NCBI GenBank assembly: GCA_015039365.1
Contig: WION01000117.1
Location: forward strand, 1-64,000
Source: Amanita rubescens
Lineage: Eukaryota > Basidiomycota > Agaricomycetes > Agaricales > Amanitaceae
DNA: 64,000 bases
Direction: 5' to 3'
Part shown: positions 45,101 to 55,700 of the stretch, piece after piece
Numbering within the stretch: position 1 is the stretch's first letter
How the letters are laid out: each line of letters begins with the position of its first letter
Position numbers and translations under genes: made by a program
Notes under the pieces: generated by a model
Told to the model about the DNA's origin: nothing
The model's database searches: none
The model's input: only the letters and a program-made list of their open reading frames with translations

Positions 45101-47235
45101 TTTAGTTCATGAGTTTACGTCGTTCTTTAGGAAAAGGTCTTGCTCGACTCTAATCTCCATTGCAGAATTGTTGGGTTTGGATTAACTCGGCATTCCGACG
45201 CCACTGTGACAGGAACTCTGGCTTATACACCACATTACGCTGCCCCGGAGCTCTTTTCTAATTGCAGAGAATGCAACGAACCCTGGTGCGATGGATGTCG
45301 TGGGGAACCTGATGTACAGAAGAAAACAATGGCAACAGACGTTTATGCTTTCGGATGCCTTTATTATGCAGTGAGTCTATCGATTGATCCGTCAGCGCAC
45401 GTAACAAGGCTCGTGCAGATATTCTTCAATTCCGTTCCTTATGAAGGTGAATCTCCTCTCCGCGTTGGCTGGCTCGTCACAACCGGAGAACGTCCACAGC
45501 GATTAGAAAACCCGGAAATGGAAGAGAGCCTTTGGAAATTCATTAACGATTGCTGGAATTCCCAAGCTACTGAACGTCCGCCAATAAATCAAATTGTGCA
45601 AACGGTGAAGTCGTTCGTTACACCAACTCAATGGTCTTATTTCCGTTCGACAATGCCGCGCGTTGCGGAAACTTCACTCCCATCATTACCTAAAAACCAT
45701 CCGTTATCCATTTCGGTGTCGCCTGCGGTCCCCGTAATCCTCCCGCCATCACCTGCGACGTCGGAGCCTCCGCTTCCTGAGACTTTCAGATCAGTGCTTA
45801 GAACTCTCCGTGAGGTATTGTATACACTTTTAAGGCATCAGTAGGCTGCTGATGACAATAACCACCAGTCAGCGACCCTCCGGCGTCAGACAGTTAACAA
45901 GGCTGCTGTTGACCCCATATGCGAACTGTTGAATCTACCTGAGCAAGTATTCACTGCCTCTGAACTAACTACTTCAGATGTCGAGCTTTTACTTGATGTT
46001 CTTCTCAATGTATGTGCGGTTGTGCTTGCTGGTCCGAGCCTAACGATCAATTACTTGCATTAGCTACTCCGCAGTGGTAGCCTAGAAAATGCGAGCATTC
46101 AGAGCGCAAATAAAAAAGCAAGAAGGCTGATTCTCAAATTGATAACTGTGAAACACGTTATACCAAGCTCGCTGTTCATTACTCAAATCAAAACGGAGAC
46201 TGATCTTGGCGCAATTGCTACCGGAGGCTTTGGAAGTATATTCACAGGTGACTACCAAGGACAACTGGTTGCGCTCAAAGTCCTGAATAAAGTTCGCCAC
46301 GGGGTTAGTCGAATAGCGTTTTCAACTTCATAACACTAATTTGTTGCTAAAGAGCTCACTCCAAAAGGATTTTTGTAAAGAAGCCTTGGCATGGTGGTCA
46401 CTCTCGCATCGCTTTATCCTTCCTTTGTTGGGAATATATGAAGAGAAATCGTGCCTGTTTCTAGTATCGCCATACATGACGAACGGAACATTAACTCGGT
46501 GGAGGAGAGAGCGGACACCAGACATAGTTGAAATACATCGGCTGGTAAGAGCTGCGATCAGAGCAACAGAAGATGCTGATTAATTTCTGGCAGATGCTAG
46601 AGGTAGTCGAGGCCGTCCAGTATCTTCATTCGGAAGGGATTGTTCATGGTGACTTGCATGGAGTAGGTATTGAATTAGATACCACACCGTCCCAAATTTT
46701 GATCAATTCTTTTCATCATCCATCAGCAGAATATCCTCCTTGACCCCGAATTCCACTGCCAAATAACTGACTTTGGATTAACGCGACATTCCGAGGCTAC
46801 AGTTGCATGGACCACTAAATCCTTTGTACCAAGTTTTGCTGCCCCAGAACTCTTTGGTATGTGCGGCGAATGTGGTCAGCAAGGATGTGACGGACGTCAT
46901 GAGGGTCACGAGATGCAACATGCAGGCAAAACAATGGAAACGGACGTGTATGCTTTTGGCTGCCTTTATTATACGGTACGTATGAAGTGTTCCTTGCTTA
47001 TATTCAGAACATTGAGTTTTGACCTGCACAGATATTCTTCGATATTGTTCCCTTCCATGGGAAAAACTCGCTTCAAATCATGTGGTCCGTCACAAGTGGG
47101 GATCGTCCGGACCGATTTCAAAGTCCAAGAATGGACGACGATACATGGAATCTAATCGAGAGCTGTTGGAAATCCAGGCCTTCGGAGCGTCCAACAATGG
47201 AAGAAATAATGAAGAGGTTGACTCCTTCCCCATAA
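42142..47235 (+). CDS. Gene A: GTPase-pseudokinase-kinase fusion
   Basis: About 20 exons. MGASPLPNTSSPRASR leads by two introns (42255-42310, 42336-42396) into FRLLIIGR-AGTGKSSLIKAIFG, a P-loop. G3 is altered (HYYEPYN where B has HDSEGYKPGD). G4 is VVFTKFD (42870 region). A helical linker (WSEMGSSISFRNVSLQK ... LMGYVVDLTLVLQAMFQ) precedes pre-kinase helices and kinase 1 (about 44500-45640), which has HGNIKG for HRD and VGFG for DFG and is thus probably inactive. After a Pro-rich linker and a 54-nt intron (about 45815-45868), pre-kinase helices repeat and kinase 2 follows (TGGFGSIFTG, VALKVL, HGDLHG, ITDFGLTRH), ending TAA 47233. Each kinase has a CxxC-x4-C insert after APEL. One join near 42815-42855 is not phase-compatible, so a frameshift may be present. 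I infer signalling or allorecognition/NLR-like roles only by analogy. Confidence 0.75.
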
Positions 47236-47836
47236 AGCCGAGATCAGGGAACTTAGCATTTATGTACTTTTACTGCTTTACGTCTCCCAAGTCTTACAGT
47301 ACCATATACTCGTATGGGATGGCTCTATATGAAGCGTAGAATGGAATATCCAGTCATCTATTAGTCAACGTGAGTCCAGGCTAACATATGCACGGCCTGT
47401 CCACCAATGGTGAAATACGCCGAAGGTGTATAGAACTCTCAACGTTTTCCGAACAAACGCCTTTCTTGACTACAAAATGAGCCTAATCCGCGATTTCGCA
47501 ATACATGGTTCATCCAAGATGCTGTCGCTTCCTGTGTACCAAGACAGTGCGCACAGTCGCTGCAAGTCATCCTCTTCTGGGTACGATGATCGCCCAATTT
47601 ACATATCCCAAACTTCAACTGCTCAAGCCCTAGTGGCGACAATGCGAGACACCTCGAGATTATATTGTTTGGCGGTTACGTTCATCCTCGAAGTTGATCT
47701 AACAAAGATTCACAATGATCAACCATCTTGTTAAATTACCCTGGTAGGTGGTGAACGTACTGACCCTAGTAACCAGACTGCAACTTGGAAAAGTAGCAAT
47801 ATCCTCGTAGTTAGCAAGTCGGCGACATGATGTCCG
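47236..47836 (+). repeat. Duplicated 3' flank of gene A
   Basis: Parts of this non-coding flank match the 3' flank of gene C at 57872-58430. Shared stretches include CGTTTTCCGAACAAACGCC / CGTTCTCCGAACAAACACC and TAGTAACCAGACTG followed by AGCAATATC. The flank therefore belongs to the duplicated unit. I see no gene in it. Confidence 0.6.
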
Positions 47837-48030
47837 AAAGGTGGCTTAATGAGACGAAAATCCCAAAAAGTGCTGGACGGCGTAGTGTTTTAGTAGTCCT
47901 GAGAAAAGAACGTATTCAATAGGGAGGTTCAATGATGGACCAGGCGAGCTGATCGGGATTTGTGAAAATTGAGATTGGAGAGAATTTGCGACGCGGGAGG
48001 GATGAAAGGCTTTGTAGAAAACGAGAGTGA
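47837..48030 (+). pseudogene. Methyltransferase relic, unit 2
   Basis: Matches the 3' third of the intact methyltransferase (from about 41793), for example AAAAGTGCTGGACG...AGTAGTCCTGAGAAAAGAACG and GGGATTTGTGAAAATTGAG. It has frameshifts and stops and no SAM-binding part. It lies immediately upstream of gene B, as the intact gene does for gene A. Confidence 0.75.
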
Positions 48031-48044
48031 GTTGCCTCATGGTT

Positions 48045-48165
48045 TTTGTTGGAGTTGGAAGAACAGCCGCCGTCGGTTCGGCTAGACATGCGTTGTACGC
48101 TGGAGTGTGGAATCGGGCGAGAGGGAGAGGCAGAAGTAGACGGATAACCCGTACGCGGGCGAGCA
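48045..48165 (+). repeat. Dispersed repeat shared with 28780-28890
   Basis: See the entry at 28780. Here it separates the methyltransferase relic from the conserved upstream region of gene B. It is absent at the equivalent place in unit 1. Confidence 0.45.
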
Positions 48166-48399
48166 CCGTGTGACTACCCGAGTCGCCGACCGTTCTCAAC
48201 AAATAACCACCACCAAATCTCGCGAGTATGTCAATCGCGACGTTATCAGACATTCCTCATCCGATGGCGCTAATCAGAACGCACAGCATGTGGGCGCCAA
48301 ACTATTTCCCTCACTTCCAAACACCATGGGTTCGCCTCGTGTTTCACACCCTCGCGGCCCCAGACATCTCGGCCACGGACCCCGTCGCCCGTCTCTCCC

Positions 48400-51300
48400 A
48401 TGAGTCCCATCGATAAAAACCTCATACCTACGACGGACTTGATTGCTGAAGATTGTCCAAGGTAGCGTAGGTTGGGACACTGATATAATCAACTCAACAT
48501 TTCACAGGTTCCGCATCCTTATCGTAGGACAAGTACGATTTGTTACCATTCCGGTTACTTTTATGAGCTCACATCTGGTTTTTAACAGTCCGGCGTGGGG
48601 AAATCATCGCTTATCAATGCTATATTCAAGGCTTCTCTCGCGGTATACCCTCTGTCACGGTTTACACTCCAACAGCTCAGTGACGGCATTTAGGATGTCC
48701 AACATCACAACAAAGCTGGCACGGCCAATATTAACGAAGGAATCACGTCACCTCATAACAAGCATCTCGTCATTCATGACTCTGAAGGTTATAAGCCAGG
48801 CGACAGTGAGAAATTCGGTATTTTAGAGAAATTCATCACGGAGTGGAGTCAGAAGGAGAGCGTTGCTGAGAGGCTTCATGCGATTTGGTGCGCTTAGGGA
48901 TTATGCAGATCGATTGTTCAACTCATGTTGTCAAATAGGTTGTGCATTATGTCGCCTTACACTGGTGGCAAGATTCTCCACCCATGGGACGAAAAGATTT
49001 TCCAGTTGAATCAACACAAAGGCAGTCGTTCGCGATCCTTGTTCAAATTATAGGCTCATTGTGTTAATAGTGCCGATAATCGTCGTGTACACGAAGTTTG
49101 ACCTTTTCATGGTGAACCTACGCAGGAATAGGAACGGCGTTGGGAAGAGTGATACTACTCAGGAGGCTGCCGAGATGCATTTTAACGAAAAATACGGCCA
49201 GTCATTCGCGTCATCAACGAAGGATGTTTGGGGTCCAGGTCAGATACCATATACAGTTGCTTCAAGTACGTTTGCGCTTCAGGTTGCTTCGTCTTGCGTT
49301 GACATCTCCCTGTAGTCCATCTGCCTGATACATTGCCGCGGTTGGTCGATGTGACAATGCGAAGTATGCATATCGATACATCAGATGTATTGGGTGGGCT
49401 AGCCCGCGGTAAGAACTGTTTATTTGATGGGCCGGTTGAGAATAATCGTCCTTCAGGACAGGATGAATATGTATATGTATCAGATTCACCATAAATCGCT
49501 CTTGCAACTGCGCAACGTGTTGATATGCCTGCCAAGATTGCCGCGTCAATAAGGTAGGTTACCCTTTCCACGTCAGAATATTGATCCGATTGTTGCAGAG
49601 TAGGGAGGAAGAGTAAGCTAATCCTGTAGCTTGTTGTCAAAGTTCTGCACCTTACTGCAATTCACAGAGTACTGGAGAGCAATAGCATCAGGCTTATATT
49701 TTTTCAACGTTAGCTTGCAAAAGTATTTATATGCGATACATAAAGACATCGTCACCGTGTGGAATATTCGGTATCTGGATGAGGTATGCACCACTGCGCA
49801 CCTTGAAAGGCGTTCAATTCATTGTTCTCATCAGATTCTTATCAGTGATACATTCTGTCGTCGAATGATGTTTATCGTGGAAGATCTCAATATTCAGAAA
49901 CAACAGGATGCCAGTACAACGTAAGTGGATCAAGAATGTCAGCGTTGAGGACGCTGACGATATTCCAAGGCAAAGTAAGATAATGCTGACATCGGCAGTG
50001 GCGGGCCTCACGAAGTTGTGGGCGAACGGTGTCTACCAACAGGGGTGAGCATGTACTCATTGTTGTCAGTGAATGTGTTGGACTGTTTTACAGACCAGAA
50101 CATATCCGTTGTCTCATGGGCTACGTAGTAGACCTCACGCTTATTCTACAGGCTGTATTCCGTGTCTCAATCGCGGAACGTCTGGAGAAAAACGCGATAC
50201 AAGAGCGCCTAAACGAAATCATATATGAATTTCAGTTATCGGAAAGGAAGAAATTGATTCATGATGCGATCTGGTCATTTGTCAGGATGCAGCACCCGTT
50301 TGCCAAAGATAACGTGGTAGATAAGATCGAATCATTGATAAAGGAAAATGAGGTATGAAGCTTAAATACAGGTGCGAATTCACTGCTCATGACATATTTC
50401 GCCATGTTGTGCTGAAGATGACAGTCAGGGACACCCAGTTAGACCAGGAGAGATCCTTCCTTTCCTCATTACTTAAAATTGTTGGTTTCGAGACTGTGAG
50501 TGTTATCGAGTTATTACTACTTGTCACTGAAGACTGCCAGCTAATCGCCAACCCTAATGGCCCTGTAGTAAACCAGGTTATCCTTAGGCTTGTACAGAAA
50601 CTGTTAGATTCACCAGACTACGGCACCATCCCTTCAGAACTGGAAAACCCTTCGGACATCCAAATCTTACTTGATTTTATCCTCTACGTGAGTTTATATT
50701 TGTTTCGCTTGCTTGACATCATTACTTACTCCATTTAGTTACTTCACACCAGTCGCCTGTCGAAATCTGGTATTCCAGATGCGAGCCGAAGAGCAAGGCG
50801 TCTGATGTTCAAACTGATGTCCAAGACAGATGTCCTGCCAAAGTCTTTTTCTATAAGTGGTGTTAAATTTGGCACACAATTCGACGTCGCCGCTATGAAA
50901 GGGTTTGGACGTGTTTTTAGAGGCGAATACGAAGGGCAGAATGTTGCGCTGAAAGAACTGAACAAAGGTCGTAATAACGTTAGTATTAGCCCCTTTTTTC
51001 CCTTTACAGAGTTGAGTCGTTTGGTTAGAATTGGAAAGCTTTTTGTTGGGAAGCTGTCGCATGGCGATCGCTAAACCCGCACCGTTTTATTCTTCCGCTA
51101 CTAGGAATATTTGAAGACAAATTACAACTGTATTTCGTGTCACCGTTTACGGAGAACGGAACATTGACTCAATGGCGGAAAGACCACGTACCATCTCCAG
51201 CTAATGTACATCGATGGGTAGGATTTCAGTGCATGGCGAAATAATTAAGTAAATCACTAATGTTTTTTAGATGCAGGAAGTCGCTGAGGGGATGCGATAT

Positions 51301-51888
51301 ATTCACTCGGAAGGTTTGGTGCACGGTGATCTGCGTGGGGTGGGTATCTTGATTTCGCATTTTGTCTTTCGATTCAGTCTGTCCCGTAGGAAAATATACT
51401 CCTCAACTCAAGCCTCCAATGCCAAATCGCTAATATTGCTTTAACGCAAAATTCTTATGCCATTCGTACGCTATCGGCCTCAGGTCATAAGTTTAATCAT
51501 GCTGCGCCGGAACTGTTTACCCCACATGATCAGACTGACGGTCCTTCCGAGGACAACGAGGTACTACATGAGACGACGCAAACAGACGTGTATGCCTTTG
51601 GTTGCCTTTACTATGCCGTATGTTCCAAGTATTCCTCAGCTCATCAAGCGCGTTTAGCAATGACTTGCACAGATATTCTTTGATTCTGTCCCGTTTTTGG
51701 AGCGTAGTGAATATCAAATCATGGAGCTCGTCACAGATGGAATACATCCGGACAGATTAGAATGCCCGAAGATGGAAGACAATGCATGGAATCTTCTTCA
51801 GAGATGCTGGGAAAGGGATCCCTCCAAACGCCCAACAATGGAAGAAATAAAGAGAATGATCACGACGTTCCCTAACCTTGAGACTTAG
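48400..51888 (+). pseudogene. Gene B: GTPase-kinase fusion with in-frame stop
   Basis: The ATG at 48400 (MSPIDKNLIPTT) splices to FRILIVGQ-SGVGKSSLINAIF, the P-loop. Of the three copies only this one keeps a canonical G3-type motif, VIHDSEGYKPGDSEKF, and it has G4 VVYTKFD. The linker exon aligned to 43083-43310 of gene A carries an in-frame TAA at 49492-49494, with no intron that would remove it. Downstream exons remain open: FFNVSLQKYLYAIHKD, LMGYVVDLTLILQAVF, and a single kinase domain with GFGRVFRG, VALKEL and HGDLRG. Its DFG is replaced by ANIA, so it is a pseudokinase. The end is MITTFPNLET at 51888, with no second kinase. Either a pseudogene, or two separate products. Confidence 0.75.
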
Positions 51889-52239
51889 CCTTTTCCTACG
51901 CTATAACATAAATGACTACAACTATGAGTCATTTACACAGCAGATTTTGTGTGTAATATTATGTTTTCTTGACCTGATTCCGCATAACTCTGGTCACCGC
52001 AAACCCACGAAACGTCCGTTCGACGTGATGATATACTTAGTAAATCCTAGCGATGCATTCATTAAGCTCATAATTATATTGTCTTTCATTCGGAAAAAAG
52101 AAGAGGGAAGGAGTCACTGCAACGGGCGGAGTGCGGGTGCAAGAGAAGGAGGCTCTTTATCCCTATACTCAGACGTCAACAAGGAACTGGTGTATATATA
52201 CGATTGCCGTACTATAATTAAAGATTCTAACCGGCCATA
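51889..52239. other. No gene recognised
   Basis: Spacer between gene B and the next methyltransferase relic. It is AT-rich then G/A-rich, with no conserved features apart from being in the duplicated cluster. Confidence 0.4.
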
Positions 52240-52610
52240 CCGCTCCTCACTCGTAGTTTGTCGCGAGTCGGCGTCGATGAGGTGGTACCATCGGAAATGG
52301 TCGATCATGGTTGCACCGTATAGTATCGCGCGAGGGGCGGAGATCTGAATTCAGGGAGTTATATACATGTCTAGGCGACCGGGAAGGTGGGGCCTCCGCG
52401 ATTGATAAGACGGAAATCGCGAAAAGTGCTGGACGTAGCGTTTCGGCAGCCCTGAGAAAAGAGCGTATTGGGGAAGTTCAATGGCGGACCGGGCGAGCTC
52501 GTCGGGATTTGTGAAGGTTGAGAATTTGCGGGGACGGAAGAGCAAGTTTGTAGAAGACGAGAGTGAATCATGATGGCCGGGATTTGTACCAAATATAATA
52601 GGCGGCGCTT
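52240..52610 (+). pseudogene. Methyltransferase relic, unit 3
   Basis: Aligns with about 41640-42000 of the intact gene: GTTTGTCGCGAGTCGGCGTC (matching the ACRESAS codons), then ATTGATAAGACGGAAATCGC, AAAGTGCTGGACG, GCGTATTGGGGAAGTTCAAT and GGGATTTGTGAAGGTTGAG. Internal deletions and stops remove function. It precedes gene C. Confidence 0.8.
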
Positions 52611-52756
52611 GAAGTTCGTCTAATATAACCACCGTCTCGCGAGTATGCGAGTATGTCAATCAAGAACGCTCGGACGTCATCAGAGATTCCTCACGCAAGG
52701 GCGCTAATCAGAACGCACAGCATCTGGGCGCCAAACTATTCTCCTCACTTCCAAAC

Positions 52757-55700
52757 ATGAGATCGCCTCGTGTTTTACTGCCCTCGCCGGAGGCAATGAT
52801 TGTCCCTACTACAAACATAATCGGAGAAGGAGGTCCAAAGTACGTTTGCAAGAGCCATCAACTCGGACTCATAGCATCTAACATACGCGGATTGTAGGTT
52901 CCGACTTCTTATCGTCGGCCGGGTAAGACGTGTCCCCGCTGGTCTCCCTTCATGTTCTGCTCATGCACGTCCCTGGACAGTCTGGAACGGGAAAATCATC
53001 ACTTGTCGAGGCTGTGTTCGGGCCTGCTCTACGGGTGCGTCGAGGTTATTCAAGTATACAAACCGCTAAGCGTAGTTTAGGCTGCCATACGGGAACAAGC
53101 AGGAAAGGCTGATATCAATCGACAAATAACCGTGCCGCACAACAGAGGTCTAATCGTACATTATTATGAGCCAGACAACGTGCAGGAATTGGAAATCGTG
53201 GCAAGATTTATCATAGAGCGGAGTCTGATGGGATTCGTCGCTGAGGAACTTCATGCAGTTTGGTACGTGCATTGGTAATATGAAATCGCCACATCGTTTG
53301 GATGCGTTCAACAGGTTCTGTACCCCTGCACCTCTCGCGGATGACTGGACCTTCCAAGGCGACAATATGATTTTCATTTTGAGTCGAACCAAAGGCAATA
53401 CCCGGAAGTGCCACCCCAAATCTAAACTTACTGTTCCAATAGTGCCAATAGTTGTCGTGGTCACAAAATTTGATCTTTTTGTAGCAAAACTGGAAAATGG
53501 GAGTGCTGGAAAGGGCAAGATTAATCTGGAGTTGTCTGAGAAGAAGTTCAAGGAAAGGTATAATGAAGCGTTCCAAAGGTCAACCATGATCATCGCGGGT
53601 CGGATAACATATGCTCTCGTAACGAGTAAGCTCGCTCATGAGATTGCTTCATCTCATTGAATCTCGATGTAGTCAAGCAACCCAGGACTCTGTTCCGAGT
53701 TGTTGATATCACGATGCAAACTGTAGACAATCAGAACTCAAGTCTCTCTGGTGGGTTCACACGCGCTAAAAGCCTTTCACCCAACAGGTCGAGCAAGTAT
53801 AATTCGCTCTCAAGATTGTACGGAGATTCATCGGATTTATCGTGGATGCTTTTGGCTGCGGCGCATGGTGTTAATATTCCAGCCAAGGTTGCGGCAACAG
53901 TAAAGTAAGCATTTTGAGTGGAATAGAATTTCGATCTGACACCGTTATTATTGCAGGTTAGTGGTACAGAGTAAGTTGTAACGCGCTTCTGTCAAACTTT
54001 CTGCCCTCTTATGTCAATGCACAGAGTATTGGAGTGCAAAAGGATTTGGTATACCCTTTCGGAATGTCAGCCTTGAAAAATATATACACGCGATACATAA
54101 AGACATTGTCGCCGTTTGGAATGTTTATGATTTGGGTGAAGTATGCGCACGGAGGTGTCTTAAATGTGCCCCTGATTCACCACATCTCTGTAGTTTCTTC
54201 TCAGTGGTGCATTCCGTCGTCGAATGATGGTCGTGGTGGAAGATCTCAAGGATACTAACACTATGTAGGTGAACAAGCGATGTTGGCAATTCGTGCCACT
54301 CATGATCACTTATAGGCAAAGTAAAGTAACTATGACATCGGTGCCGGGAGGGCTAGCAAAGTTGTGGACCAACTCTGTTTACAAAAGCGGGTGAGCATGT
54401 ACCGCTTCCTATGCTGGTAGATGTATTTGACTGTTTTACAGACCAGATCATGCCCGTTGTCTCATGGGATACATCGTTGATCTCACACTTATCCTTCAAG
54501 CCATGTTCAAAGTTTCGCTTCAAGATCAATATGAAGGAAGCGTAACGGTGGATCATGTGGACGAAATCCTCTACGAGTTTCACTGTTCAGAGAAGAAAAA
54601 GACTATTCATCACGCAATCAGGACATTTACACAGCACTCGTTCACCAAAGATAACGTGTTGAAGAAGATTCAGTCATTGTTAAAGCAAAATCAGGTGCGA
54701 GAAGCTCGTTCCGCTGTCAGTTGCTAACTGCATTCTTACACTGCCGCAGATGACGCAGACTGACACCCAACTTAACAAAGACAGGCCCCCTCTTCGACCA
54801 TTACTTACAATCCTCAGATTCGAGGTGTGGACTTCCGAAGCGTCATCACGCTGTTGCTCACGACTACTAGTTAACCGCGAACGGCCTAGTAGTAAACCGA
54901 ATAATCCTCGACCTTGTGTGCAAGCTGTCAGAATTACCGGATTTTCGCAGTATCGTCCCCGGAATGCATCCCTTGGATATTGAGTTATTACTTGATTTCA
55001 TCCTCTACGTAAGTGCACATTCGCTCCACTCGCTCGCTTTCGATTGCCACTCACTCCTGGTAGCTACTCACAAATTATCGTCTGTCGATTTGCGGCGTGC
55101 CAGAAGCCAACAGAAAGGCCAGGAGATTGATGGCCAAACTGATCTCCGAGGCACATGTCATACCTCAGTCTCTATATATCACCAATGTCAGCTTTGATGC
55201 GGATCATAGCCCAATCGGCACCGGGGACCGCGGACGCGTTTTCAAAGGGAAATACAAAGAAAAGGCAGTTGCACTGAAAATGCTTGACAACTTTAACAAA
55301 GGACAAACAGACGTTAGTCCATTTTCTCTTTCTATTGCCCAAGATGCTAATTATTTAATGGGAAGCTCTTTCAAGAATTTTGCAAGGAAGTTCTGGTATG
55401 GCGATCGCTCACACACCGTTTTATCCTCCCTCTGCTGGGAACGTTTAAAGAGCAGAAAATGCCATTTCTCGTATCGCCATTGATGCCGAACGGAACTTTG
55501 ATGGAATGGCGGAAAAATATAACGCCGTTACCTCTGGCTGAGATACATAGGCTGGTAAGACTCCAGCGCTGGTCAGAATGTTAAATAATATTCTGACATC
55601 TTTCAGATCCTGGAGGTAGCAGAGGGCGTTCAATATCTTCACTCGGAAGGAATCGTACACGGGGACATAGAAGGAGTGCGTATTTTGATATCGTATTTGG

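Noticed and set aside
45839..45844. TAG at 45842 as the true end of gene A
   Set aside because: It lies inside a 54-nt intron with a branch-like CTGATGAC and CAG acceptor. The homologous intron in gene C also removes in-frame stop codons, and both resume in the repeated pre-kinase segment.
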